Source: Psococerastis gibbosa | Taxonomy: Eukaryota; Arthropoda; Insecta; Psocodea; Psocidae | Direction: 5' to 3' | Assembly: GCA_963971405.1 (NCBI GenBank) | Contig: OZ020484.1 | Coordinates: 41,252,770 to 41,316,769, forward strand | DNA length: 64,000 nt | Shown: one piece after another, positions 37,190 to 48,700 of the stretch | Layout of the letters: every line of letters starts with the position of its first letter | Numbering within the stretch: position 1 is the first letter of the stretch | Position numbers and translations under genes: made by a program | Notes under the pieces: generated by a model | Told to the model about the DNA's origin: nothing | What the model saw: the letters and a program-made list of their open reading frames with translations, nothing else | Database searches by the model: none

Positions 37190-37316
37190 GAGCGTCCGAA
37201 AGATTCTAAATGAGCGAAATTAGAGGATATGGAAAAACTGGGCTTGGTGGGATTCGAACCCACGATCTACGCCTAACCGGGGCGTCGTCTTAACCCCTGG
37301 ACTACAAGCCCCGACA
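37190..37316 (-). mobile_element. tRNA-derived SINE, family B head
   Basis: The - strand head GGGGCTTGTAGTCCAGGGG ... GTGGGTTCGAATCCCACC can form acceptor (GGGCTT/AAGCCC), anticodon (ACGCC/GGCGT) and T arms. The loop is CCGGTTA, lacking U33. It continues into CAGTTTTTCCATATCCTC, the family B body. Confidence 0.65.
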
Positions 37317-37378
37317 AGTCCAGTAATCGCCAAATCCTCTACTTATGCTCAAATTGACATGATTCGTGTTGCTAGACG

Positions 37379-37480
37379 CAGTTTTTTCCATATATTCTAA
37401 TTTCGGTTATAACAAAGTTACCTCTTCAACCAAAGTTAATTTAATGCCAGTGTTATATATACCATATAATACAATACTAC
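37379..37480 (+). mobile_element. SINE family B body fragment, + orientation
   Basis: It contains CAGTTTTTTCCATATATTC, ACAAAGTTACCTCTTCAACC and GTTATATATACCATATAATA. It faces the family B head at 37190-37316, making an inverted pair. Confidence 0.6.
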
Positions 37481-37999
37481 AATGTATTCTAAATGAGCCC
37501 CCAAGAGTTGCAACTTTTAAAGCCCACCTTTGTCCATTCACTTTGAAGCTGTTGACGAAAGTTTTGATGTTCATCTACAAGTCGACCACGGGCCCAAGTT
37601 CCATTGGACCGGATTCTTTGACTTCATTATTTCACTCTGGCTGTAAAACGCTGAAGTGACATTAGTCAATGATACCCATAAAACCCGACAAATACGTGTT
37701 ATGGTACACAGAAGAAGCAAAAACAGGTACTATAGGGGCTGAGCCATAAGCAGCTAGCAGTAAGCACTCAGAAACTTGGAACCTTATTGGTAAAGACGCC
37801 GACAAACCACAAGTATTGGACCCCGAAGGGTGGCGTAAAGGAAACATCGCCGAAATATACGTAAAATATGCACTGGAGTAAACATAGTCCATTTTATAAA
37901 AGCACAACTTCAACTTCTAAGATGTCGTAAGAATGTCATAAGACCGCATGCCAAGCCAAAACAAGCATGACGGCAAGGCGACTGCAAAGAGGAAGGAAG

Positions 38000-38090
38000 G
38001 ACGAATTAGAAAACAACCTCCATGAGATGTGAGTTCGTAGAAGACGGAGAATCGTGCAAAACCAAGATGGTTGGAAGAGAAAGAAAGAGA
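38000..38090 (+). pseudogene. decayed LINE ORF end
   Basis: It translates as DELENNLHEM, stop, VRRRRIVQNQDGW. It is homologous in layout to 4372-4584 but carries an in-frame stop. Confidence 0.5.
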
Positions 38091-38268
38091 AAGCCTATTA
38101 TGGGCATTAGAGCTGAAAGAAGATGAATACATGCAGTGGGTATCTACAGGCTAGCCTTCTCGTATTTCCAAAAACAAATAATTGATATAAGCCCATGCAC
38201 TACCCTATACGCAGTTATCCATTATCCTGGATTGTTGCTTTCCTATTTATTTGGAAAGGCTACAAGCA

Positions 38269-38345
38269 AGCGGTAAATAAATAAATAAACGACTTTATTT
38301 TTACCTGCGCGAACCATAAGACTAGAAGGTCTTCTATGGGCTAAC
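38269..38345 (-). mobile_element. LINE-like 3' tail fragment
   Basis: On the - strand it reads AATAAAGTCGTTTATTTATT after a GGTTCGCGCAGG segment. The AATAAAGTCG junction is shared with 9465-9683 and 50775-50850, but the upstream body differs. Confidence 0.45.
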
Positions 38346-38583
38346 CCAGGTAAGGCAAGGAATGGTTAGTATTACAATAATCAAGATTTTTAAGACTAGT
38401 GTTGTTAGTATTGTCCTAAAGTTTCCCTAATTCAATAAAAGCACAAACAAAAACAAAACAGAAACGAGAAAAATAACAATAATTATTGGCCTAACTGCCC
38501 AAAAAGAACTCAAAACAGCATGGACTGTGTCTAGGCCTAATGCTGGGATACCGACCTTTGCCGGGCTAGCAGCTGAGACCTTA

Positions 38584-38970
38584 GGCGCGGTTTCCACCGA
38601 CCTCTAAGAGCAAAATACACATACGGTGGCGTAGTAGCAGACATTCAAGACTTAGGCGGAGTTTCCAAAGACCTCTCATTGCAGAATGCACATGACATTG
38701 ACGGAAATTTGAATTTTTCTTTTAATAGAAATCTATTAAAATGTTTGTACTTAACATATCCCATCACGCCATTTTTTAATTTAATTTTGTTTGTTTGTGA
38801 TTTTACTCTATGATCATTGATCAATGTTAACTATTTAACACAATAATTTCAGTTAATGTCATTTGCATTCTGCAATGAGAGGTCGGTGGATACCCCGCCT
38901 TTATTAATGATATCTGCTACCACGTCACCGTATGTGTATTTTGCACTTAGAGGTCGGTGGAAACCGCGCC
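38584..38970. mobile_element. composite nested palindromic MITE, variant with GGCGCGG outer ends
   Basis: 387 bp. Outer ends are GGCGCGGTTTCCACCGACC and its inverse. A second pair of ends (GGCGGAGTTTCCAAAG ... GGATACCCCGCC) lies inside at about 38655-38899 around the shared core. The left flank is TTA and the right flank ATA. Confidence 0.8.
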
Positions 38971-38999
38971 ATAGGCTTTTTTTAAAAGTGGCAAGGGAT

Positions 39000-40857
39000 G
39001 ATGACTGGGACCTTATGCTACAGGTAGTGATAAGCAATTGGTTTCCCGCCTAAAATTGGTAGAGGTGCATCGCGTTTAATCCACAAGGATCTTATAAAAA
39101 ATGCATTACATGCGATCCAAGTGATAGCCGGCACTCACATAAAACATTTACGCCTAGAAGAACCAGCAGTGAATTTTAAAGCGTGAAAACCGCATAGAAG
39201 TTCAAAATGTGGTTTCGAGAAAGCTACTACTCTGCACGTGATGTATACGCAGTTTTGCTTGCTTCATCGGTTCTCTGCTGAATTTTTCACCGGGATCAAT
39301 CGCAAGACGGATGTCTCGTTTACGGCTGCAACTTTTCTGATTAACAAGCTTTTTCACCGTGTAATGGTTCCCAGACTCGTCTTGCCCGCTCCTTTAACGA
39401 TTTCGGATATTGAGCTGTAAGCTTACAGGTAGCGTAAAGAGTAGAAATTTCATTTCGCGAATGACTTTCTGATGCTGTGAAACACTGTACTCCCCTCTTT
39501 TAGTTTAATAGAATACGTTTTTCAATCTCACTGACTTATGGACGTCAGGGATTTCGGAGCTGCAGTAAGGAGTGTCGATAAATTAACCTGTATTTTACAG
39601 AGTGGCACAGATTCAGTGGAACAGAGATTTTTCTCGGAAATATTGGAAACATCAAAGATTTGAGAAACACGTAAAATAAGTTTGATATCTCCAGACTCCT
39701 CAGACTCGTATCTGTACTTGGTTAAGTCATGCTTTCGCCTATTTCATTGCGCCAATGGTAAGCTTGTGTCAGCTTCTCCATTATCGCTTGTAGCCGGTGT
39801 AGGTGGACATCGAGGACGTATACCACTTTGCCAGTGGCCAAAAATGCATTCAGAAACAATACAAATCATGTCCGAAGTCCATGGCATTGGACAAGGGCCC
39901 TATGGGCCACTATAAGTAGGCTTGGGGCCATAAAATTTCCGTAAAAAAATAACCTCTAACCTCTCGATATCTCCAACACTTTCGGAGACAAATGCTGGTC
40001 TACCATCTGGAACGATCCCAATACAAAACTTGTGAACTGGAATGGTCCCTTTACAAGATCCAAGATCATTCAATATATGAAAGCATGAGTGTGATATACA
40101 TATTATTGTATTGTTTGAAAAATTGTCAATAAACGTCCCTTTGCCCGGTAACCCCGGACAATGGAAAAAGTGAATACGTGAAGTGATTATTATTAATTGC
40201 GAGCTTGGGTGAACTGTATGCATTCCATGGAATCACGAATTCGCAAATAGGCTTGTTTACAGGTTTTCTGTATAGACACTTTCAGCCTAGTCTATGAAGC
40301 TAAATCCTCTAGGCAACATTCAAGTATTCAAAAGCACATACGACGCGACGCGTTGAAGCGTTCTAAAACATCGAGTACACAGCTGAAGAAAGTTCAAACG
40401 ATTTCTCAATGACACCCCGCCCCCACCCCCACCCTCGCCCTCGCCTCCTTCCAGCAGTAGCACAGCACCACCAAGCTTTTCTTCAATGAGAAATTAAGAT
40501 GCATTAGTTTTGAAGTAACTTAGACATTCCGGGGAAGTCATCAGCATAAGGACGGGAAAGAGACGTGCTTAGGGCAATAACAGCCGTGGGGGGGGGGGGG
40601 GGTTGCTGCCTTAGTACCTCTTCTGGCATTGGTTTGAAGGCGTCACTACCTTGGAGCATGTCCAATTAGAGTATTATTTAACATACGTATTATTACATAC
40701 ATACATATTATTTAACATACATGGTGATGACAATGGATCCCCCTGTATACCTTTTAACCTTCTTTTTGACGTGACAACGTCTTATAAATCGATGAGCGCC
40801 GGCTGGACTACTAGGTGCATCTACGAAAAAGTGTAACGCGGGCCGCTAACTCGGGTC
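39000..40857. other. no recognisable gene
   Basis: Plain AT-rich sequence with a C/A-rich patch near 40415-40455 and a G13 run near 40590. No domain recognised in the short frames. Confidence 0.5.
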
Positions 40858-40897
40858 TGTAAGTTGGCTTAGTAATAGAACAACAAAAAGTCAAGAT

Positions 40898-40932
<35 letters not shown>

Positions 40933-40935
40933 GAG
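40858..40935 (+). mobile_element. SINE family A tail with long (ATTT)n
   Basis: GTTGGCTTAGTAATAGAACA, then AAAAAGTC and about ten TTTA repeats. A 5'-truncated copy. Confidence 0.7.
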
Positions 40936-42860
40936 GATGAAAGTTATGCTTATTACATTAATTTTTAAGGTTTTCTGTTATGGATGTAGACCTATTAGTA
41001 GTGGTCCATTTAACCTTACTAGTTAACGGCTTCAATGATTTATCGGAAACTATTGGTCGCAAACCTGCGGGTCTTCTCCTTCTTGTTCTTCTTCTTCCCT
41101 CAGCCAACGCTCGTCCTTGGCTTGTAGGCCAATTGACGCCGTGCCACATAGTAGAGCTGGGCCAATCCCTCCTGTGTCGTAGTTTGGTTTTCTACCTGTA
41201 TGCCATTGCAGCTGAATAGATACGGGCTTACTATGGCGATTACTTGTAATCTTAACTTGGGATTAAAAAATGTAAACAAGATACTTTTAGAACAGAAAGT
41301 GATATTCAAAATTGTTTTGTACACATTTTTTTACCCCAAGAATATGACAATACTAAATGGCATTGGGCCCGCTGGTACACATTCCTGATGCCAACTTATA
41401 CCGGCTACAAGCGATAATGGACACCCTGAGACAAACTCACCATTGCCACAATTTAGTAGACATGAAAGTAGTATGACTTAACCAGCTATTTGGGTATGAC
41501 TATGAGTCTACTTACCGCCTCATAGACATAGTAAAACTATAGACTCATCGTAAACATTCGGGTTGAAGCCGCTTGACTTCGGCTATTTCCGTAGTATAGG
41601 ACCAGATTGAGCCTTTTGCCATTTGATACCATGTTAACATTTTATTTTTTATTTGATTATTTAAAGATTATTTAGAACGGAAAATCATGCCAGCTAACCA
41701 GCAATATTTTTATGCAGAACTTGGAGTACTTTTAATTTGCATTTTAAACAATATTTTTAGCAAAGTTTTCCCTACTTTTAGATAAAAATAAATTTTTTTA
41801 ATGCAGATCATTTAGTACTTTCAATTTAAATTTTAAACAATATATATAATAAATGTAAATAATAAATATAATTATATATGAAACAACAAAGAAAACTATA
41901 AAGAAAACATATAATAAAATTATTAAATTTGAATTTCCCGCCAGAATGCACTTAGGGGGCGTGGTCGTGGCTTCAGTCCTCCAGCACAGCCGAAATACGA
42001 CATGATGGCTCCATAGTTTTATTAGCTCCATGTTACCGCCTACATAATTCTAATTGGATAAGATTGCATTTCATTCTAAAACTGAAAGAGTAAATAAAAA
42101 TAGTCTTATTTTGAATAAACTCACATAAAATATAAATAAAGGTCCAGTAATAAAGTCAAAGGAAGGTAATTCCCGCGAAAATAACTTGAAAATCTGGTGC
42201 GAAAAACCCACAGACGAAAGAAAAACAATTTCGTTTACAACTTAATTAAAGTGAAAGCATAATTAAATGCGTTTCAAATTAAACAAATTGATAAGGGTCA
42301 CATTTTACTTTCGGTTCTCCTCTCTATTGAGATAAACACGGTGACAGCAGGGTTTAAAAAGTTTTCTGCTAAATCTATTGTATAAAGATACTTTTCGACT
42401 AAAACAACGAGCTTGTTAAAGCTCTCTTGCCAACCTGGCTTGGAGTTTGGAAGAAGGGTGGCAAAGCAAATACATTTGCTAACACGAAATTCAAATATGG
42501 TGTTAGCTTAATGTTTCGGAAACCCTGTGTCGCAATGTCATACTATAAAATTCGCATTCATACTTTAATTTGGTTAACTTGTAAGATAAATGTGTTTTTT
42601 CTTGTTAGTTTCGAATTTATACTCAAATATTTAAGTGGGAATCCTCAATACTATTTAAGAGACAATCTGAGGGGAAAAGCAAAATTATCTTTCAGAAGAA
42701 ATCTTTATCTCGGAACTATCAAAGAAGAACTAGTAAATAGAAGAAACGGTCATCTTCTATACCTTTTGATATACAATGTTGCTATCACAATTCACTAACA
42801 CCGATTGGCAAGTGTTATGGAACTTAATTTGTATGAAAACCGGATAATTCCATTTGTTAA

Positions 42861-44077
42861 GAGGACATGCTACGTAGAAAATGAGCACCCCAAAATGTGT
42901 TGTTTTTATTGACTTTATATAAGGCGTATTTTGTTACACTAATATTTTACATTTGAACACAAATCCGTATTAGAAGTTGGACCAATCAGGGAACAGGAGG
43001 AAAACAAGCAAAAAAAATGCAACAAAATGAGCGTATTGTGATATTCAAATATTATATTCTAAGCAGTAGACATGAATTCAAATTAAAGGCGCCAATCCAA
43101 AATTTGAAGAAAATAAATGATATCAACATCACCCACTATAAAAAATAACTTAAAACAACTAACTAAAAAAAATAAAGAACCAGTAGAAATTGGGCGGGCT
43201 GATGGGCCGTGGTTGATTTGAAAGTTTATTATGGAAGTTGACTTTCATATCGACTATGGACCATCAGCCCATTTTCTACTGATTCTTCATATACTCTGGC
43301 CGCGAAAGCCTTTGCAGTTACATTTTAAAAAATAAACCCTATAAAAAGTCACACCAACAGCATAATATTAACCATTAACACGATAGTCATCACAAATCCA
43401 AGATGTCAGCCTAGCGTAAACAAATTTTTGTAAGCCAAAATCGTGGCAATTAAAACTAAAAAAAACTTATCAGAAAAAAAAATGAATATCTGATCTACCT
43501 CCCGACCAAGATTAAATATTATTGAATACATAATAGTAATCCTGTTCTCTAATCCGGGTTAAGAATCGAACATTTAATACGCTCCGCCCCCTTTGGTAAC
43601 AAAATGCACCAAATCCAGTAATCCAAATTCGAGTTCGTGTAACAAAATACGCCTATATTGACATTATATATTGACTTTATATATTGACATTTAATTAACA
43701 AAGCAAGTCATTCAAGATTTGGCTCATGGAAGTTGTAGAAGACTACTTCATGCATCATATAATAAGAAATATTAAATTTTTAGTACCTTAGGTCTTCCAT
43801 AAATACCAGAACAGATAGGACAGGACTAAAATTTCGCGTATTCTGGGATTTTTGGGAGAACTACAAAACCGAAAAGTAATAATACCCGATTATATGATGC
43901 AGTTGTCTTCTACAACTTACATGAGCCAAGTTTTTAATAACTTGCTGAGTTAATTAAATAAAAAATGAAAAATATTGCTTTTTTTTTTTTTTTTTTAAGG
44001 TTAATCGCATACAAACAATTCAATGAATGTATTAATTACTTTTGGGGTGCCGCCAATTTTCTACGTGACATATCCTC
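42861..44077. mobile_element. 1.2-kb inverted-repeat element at TTAA, with internal palindromes
   Basis: The arms start GAGGACATGCTACGTAG at the left and end with the inverse of GAGGATATGTCACGTAG at the right, extending about 35 bp to CACCCC. Both flanks are TTAA (42857-42860 and 44078-44081). Inside are three further inverted pairs: GGCGTATTTTGTTACAC (near 42924) with its inverse (near 43637); a roughly 45-bp arm pair at 43184-43281; and TTGGCTCATG...TAGAAGAC (near 43719) with its inverse (near 43901-43931). No coding frame. TTAA suggests piggyBac-like targeting, but the termini are not the usual ones. Confidence 0.7.
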
Positions 44078-44283
44078 TTAAGAGGTACAGGAGTATTTCT
44101 TTTATTTGCTTAGTTCTCAGTGATAACACTGCGGTCGCTGCTGCCTGTGTAATTCGATGTTTTCCAAAAATAACGGGTAGTGGGAATGCCTAGTTTTCTC
44201 TTGAAATTGGTATCTACTTTTCAATTCACTATAGTAAAACTACCCTGAGTTATGCCAGCAGGTAAAACACGGTAAGTTGAAAC

Positions 44284-44390
44284 CAAAATTTGAGGATATA
44301 GAAAAACTAGACTTGGCGGTTACCTCTTCAACCAAAGTTAAATTAATGTCAGAGTTATATTCTCCATATTATAATACTGTAATATAACGG
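44284..44390 (+). mobile_element. SINE family B 3' fragment
   Basis: GAGGATATAGAAAAACTAGAC directly joins GCGGTTACCTCTTCAACC and AATTAATGTCAGAG. A rearranged or deleted family B copy. Confidence 0.5.
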
Positions 44391-44660
44391 TAAGTTGACT
44401 AAGGCACACTGGCAAGTTTTACACAAACAACAGTATAAGTATGAAGTATATTCCAGAATGTTCCATAGAATGTTGGAATTACAATGGTCTACCGCAAGGA
44501 GGGCCCGTGCTCGGTTTACCCATTACTGGCTCAGTTAAATTAATAGTCATCTTACAAATGAGACATGCGATGCGAACTTTTGTATTATTCATTTGTAAGA
44601 TGACTGTTGATCGCATAACGCTTGCCTTGTATACCTCAGTTAGTTACCTTGACTTTTCTG
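44389..44660. mobile_element. inverted-repeat MITE related to 31273-31432
   Basis: The left end ACGGTAAGTTGACTAAGGCA is shared. The right end (CTTGTATACCTCAGTTAGTTA) is more diverged. A central TCATCTTACAAATGAGACAT / ATTTGTAAGATGACTGTTG inverse pair is visible. Confidence 0.6.
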
Positions 44661-45732
44661 CTGCGACATATGACTCAACTCTACGTAGTTTTACTATAAC
44701 ACTATAGTTTTATTGAAACTGCTATTCCGGAATTTATTGAAATCAAACGATGTAGATCAAGATTAGTGCATGACATAAGCAACCACTGTGTCATTTTTAA
44801 TTGCTCTGCTAGTTGTTCCTGCTCCTGCAGCCCGATCATGGCGATTTGGGATTATTATAATACCGGGGTTTATTTTTTAATACAGCAGTAGGAAGGTGTC
44901 ATGTGACGGTGTAAAATATGTGCGGGTAATGCAAATTAATAAAATATTAGAATACAAGAGAATGGTTGTATTGTTTAATAATTGAAGTAAAAACTAATAA
45001 ACATTAAAATGTACTAGTAGAATTTTGAGATACCTATAATAAGAAGTTTAATTAATGTGTTTACATCCAAGGGAGAAATAATTGAAAACTTATCAAACCT
45101 ATTAATTTATCAATTTGAATTTCCCCCGCATTTAGCACTCGTTTGTTTAAAACAATTGAAAGAAACCTCGGTAGTATAATAATAATTCCAAATCGCCCTG
45201 ATAGGGCCGCTGCTATTAAAACAATAATTACCTATGCTTACCTTATGATTTCGTAAAATGCAGAAATATTAACTTAAGAGTACCTACACTTTCAAATTGT
45301 TTTCATTGGAAAGGCATTCACAGACTGAATAACTTTTAAACGAAATCCCCCCGGGATATCCTGCGTGTGCAGATGGAAAATTCAGATTTCATCTGCAATA
45401 TTTCGGATGCTCCATCCCTAAATTCAATTTAACGGTGTCGCTTTATGTATCATCTCAAGTGTTTGTCGACCTCGCAGGTGTGTTTTATACTGTTTTATAA
45501 CTTTACAAACTTTAAAGTGCTTGTGCCTCTCCGCATGGAGTGGAGGAAGTTTTGAGCAACTTTTTTTTAATTTAAATGAAAATATGTAATATACAATTCG
45601 TCGTCGCATATTATGAGCTTTATCAAGTTTACAAACATTCCATGTCAAATTTATCTCATATTTTTAAAATGAACAAAGCATTGCAGAGTGTTGTTTAATA
45701 CTATTGAACTATATGTGTAATAATACGTATTG

Positions 45733-46131
45733 TCTTTATATATAAAAATTACGTGTCACTTGTTTGTTCGCGATGGACTCCTAAACTACTGAACCGATTT
45801 TAAATTTGATTTGCACACCGTGTGCAATTCGACCCAACTTCAAAGATAGGATAGCTTACATTTCAATTTATAGTCGCAATATTATTTTATTATTTTTATT
45901 TTATTATTTGTCTGCATTACATGGTTGCGTAATCGCAAATTCATAGGAAAAACGTAAAGACATCGCGATTTTCAAAAACCCTGCTGCGGAGCAGTACACG
46001 GGATGGGATGAGTGAAAAACATGCCCAATGAAAAATGTAATGCAGACAAAGGAGATTGTGGAAAATTGACGGAATCCCTGACACGACATTCATTGACTGT
46101 TAGTCGGTACGAAGTTCGCCGGGTCCACTAT
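45733..46131 (+). mobile_element. short non-autonomous Helitron
   Basis: About 400 bp. The 5' end TCTTTATATATAAAAATTAC is followed by GGACTCCTAAACTACTGAAC and CCGATTTTAAATTTG, the typical start of insect Helitrons. The 3' end has the small hairpin ACGAAGTTCG followed by CCGGGTCCACTA. There are no inverted repeats or target duplication, as expected for Helitrons. The last base departs from the usual CTRR. No Rep/helicase frame. Confidence 0.8.
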
Positions 46132-46320
46132 TCTATTATATACAATACTATAGTAGGTACTTTAGGAATTGTGTTTCAAAGTATATCCTGACGCGCAGAG
46201 ACAGGAAGACATGAGAAATTAGGTGTGAAAGGTACATATTCAACCCCTAGTTTGTCTTACCGGGGCTGTGCGCTGACATCTACACAACAATCTCCCTCTA
46301 CCTCAACTATCTTCGCATTA

Positions 46321-46704
46321 GGCGCCCATTCCATTGACCGGCTAGGGCTATTTTCAACAACGGTGACGTGGTAGCAGACATTCAAGACTTAGGTAGCGTT
46401 TCCACCGACCTCGCATTGCAGAATGCAAATGACATTGACAGAAATTAGAATTTTTCTTTTTATAGAAATCTATTAAAATGTTTGTACTTAACATATCCCA
46501 TGACGCCATTTTTTAATATTAGTTTGTTTGTTTGTGATTTTACTGTGTGATCATTGATCAATTTTAACTATGGCATAGAGGAAAATAAACATTTCCGTCA
46601 ATTCTGCAATGCGAGGTCGGTGGAAACGCCACCTAAGTCTTGAATGTCTGCTACCACGTCACCGTTGTTGGAAATAGCCCTAGCCGGTCAATGGAATGGG
46701 CACC
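46321..46704. mobile_element. composite nested palindromic MITE (upstream of cpo exon)
   Basis: 384 bp. Outer ends GGCGCCCATTCCATTGACC and its inverse; inner ends GGTAGCGTTTCCACCGACC and its inverse at about 46392-46633. The inner element sits at the centre of the outer palindrome (CAAGACTTA | TAAGTCTTG). Flanks TTA/TAA. The core runs in the opposite direction to the copies at 55710 and 56936. Confidence 0.85.
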
Positions 46705-47802
46705 TAACCACAACACCAAGTGTCCGTCTTGTCCACACCTGGCTTGATCCTCTATATGCTCATGGACAAGATTAGAATATTCTGAGCCTCAGAATCACGA
46801 GAAATCTATTATCATTATTGCCAACAACCTTACTAAGTTTAATCCACCAGAACAGAGCCTGTTCAAAACTGTTGACTTGGTAGAGCGCATAGTGTTATCA
46901 GGGGAACATGGTGAGACATGATATCGTGCTGAGACTGCCAGTCAGCCTAAGTGCATTTCGACTACTGGTCACCACCGAATTAATCATGTAACTTTACTAT
47001 GTTCCCCAAGTAGTTGCGGGCGTTGGCTAGTAAGTAAGTAAGTAGTATGTTCCCCAAGTATTTCGGAATCAAGAGGTCTGCCCCTAGGGTGTCTCAAGTT
47101 AATAAACAGACTGACTCCTGACTCCTTAAAGCAGAAATGGTGAAAGCAGGTGTTGGAAAAATAAGTAAACAAATTATCAGTACTGAATGCCATGTGATCT
47201 GGCGCCCCAGACTTTATCATCTACTGGGGTGCGCTGTTGTTAATGGTGGTTGGGCTCTAATAGTCCAACCTGCTGCCATAGCGAGATTCACAAAAGCAAT
47301 AGAACTCGACTAGTACAACTAGGGGACCTATGGGCCCCAATTGTGGCCTTATTACTGAAGATATGGAAGTCGTAAAAGCGAAACCACGCATATGAGAATA
47401 TTCAATATGTTATAATTCACCAATAATAAACTGCAATGCATTTAACGGGAGATCCGAATCACTGAGGGAAAACAATTGTAGCCCAGGTTCGAACCCTCCT
47501 ACTGTTGATTTAATCCTGCAGACTACTTCTTATTTGTAAACAGAAATGGTATTAATTTATTTTTATAACCTGCAGGGCTGGAGCTAGGTTGATATAATTT
47601 GAAAAATACATTACTTTCCTTATTTCTTTCATTATTTCTGCTCAGCCAATAGGCTCTCATTTATTTACTGCATTATTATTGCAACGTGTACAGAGCCAAT
47701 CAGATCAGTTCAATTTATTTTTGTTCACCACTTATGGTTCGGCTCTTTTATCGGTCGTAATAAATCTTCAAAACTAACATGAGTTTAATTGTTTTTGTAC
47801 AG

Positions 47803-47880
47803 GTGCGGACTCTGTTTGTGAGTGGGCTGCCGATGGACGCAAAACCAAGAGAATTGTATCTCTTGTTCCGAGCATATGAG
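47803..47880 (+). CDS. cpo: couch potato/RBPMS-family RNA-binding protein, internal exon (RRM start)
   Basis: This 78-nt exon encodes 26 residues, beginning [18 protein letters not shown] and continuing through LYLLFRAYE. That is the first beta strand, RNP2-like segment (LFVSGLP) and first helix of the single RRM of the couch potato / RBPMS family. Proteins of this family bind RNA as dimers through this RRM and act in post-transcriptional control. The acceptor is a T-rich tract ending TTTTTGTACAG at 47802 and the donor is GTGAGT at 47881. Both ends are phase 0, because the next exon resumes at a codon boundary with the expected family residues. The preceding exon, with the N-terminus and start codon, was not found upstream. 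The intron before it therefore reaches at least to the window edge unless a short unrecognised exon lies there. The family call rests on recognised protein sequence; the symbol is the arthropod name. Confidence 0.93.
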
Positions 47881-48629
47881 GTGAGTCTACCATGCATTTC
47901 CAATAACTATTTGCATCGACACACAGATCAGTGTTTAAGAAACAATGTGTAGCCATATCTGAAAAGAGCATTATCCTCAGCCAGAGCCTGGGTGATAAGC
48001 TAGCATTTATTTTTTTTGTACTGGACGTGAAATGAAAGCTGCTCATTTGTTACGATTGTTAAAAATTGAAACTGTTTACATTTTTAATCCAAGGTAAGGG
48101 TTGCAAATAAACGCCATTATACATATTATACAAAATTATTATTATGTTTATATTTGTACAGGTACAGTTACAGTTTACAAAAGATGAAAAAAATATATAT
48201 AAAACATGGGAATCGAAGTGCGGTTTCATTCTGTTTCATTCCAGTACAAAAAAAAAAACAGAAACAAAAAGAACCATAAAAAAATATAACTTAAACTACT
48301 AGCATTAACCTTATTATAAGGCTTATACGAGCCTTATTTGTTAAATGCAGAATTCACCATTTGCCTAGTATGCGCTTTGAAAGTTTTAATAGATGTATAG
48401 AAATAAGGTAACTACCGAAAATTGGTTGTCAACTCGCAAAAACGGTACAGTGGTAATGCTTTCTCATTTTCTTTGGTAATAGTGGGCATATATAGTAAAT
48501 ATCTATTCCTATGGGCTCTAGAAATATCATCTTTGCCTGCTATCAGTATTTCTGCTTCTTGCTTAAAGTAGAAATTCTGAAAACTTTGGAAACAACAACA
48601 GAAATATCAAAATAATAATACAGGTACCG

Positions 48630-48700
48630 TACTATATATATATATACAGTACATACCTATATATATATGTATGTAAATATATGTACCGTATATATTGATT
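48630..48700. repeat. (TA)n tract
   Basis: TATATATATATACAGTACAT and TATATATATGTATGTAAATA, simple repeats in the first visible cpo intron. Confidence 0.7.

Noticed and set aside
37239-37312. tRNA gene on the - strand
   Set aside because: The cloverleaf is mostly formable, but U33 is missing and the sequence continues into a repeated SINE body; a second copy at 53290-53362 has the same body.
37740-37860. RNase H-like phrase WYTEEAKTGTIGAEP on the + strand
   Set aside because: It lacks the catalytic pattern and is followed by a stop; too short to support.
42427-42798. 123-codon + strand frame
   Set aside because: No recognisable domain, AT-rich composition like its surroundings, and no splice or start context; likely chance.
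45504-45648. possible additional exon or ORF just left of the Helitron
   Set aside because: No family similarity and no convincing splice signals.
1-47802. an upstream cpo exon with the N-terminus
   Set aside because: I saw no segment encoding the residues expected before VRTLFVSG; a short or divergent exon could still be hidden.
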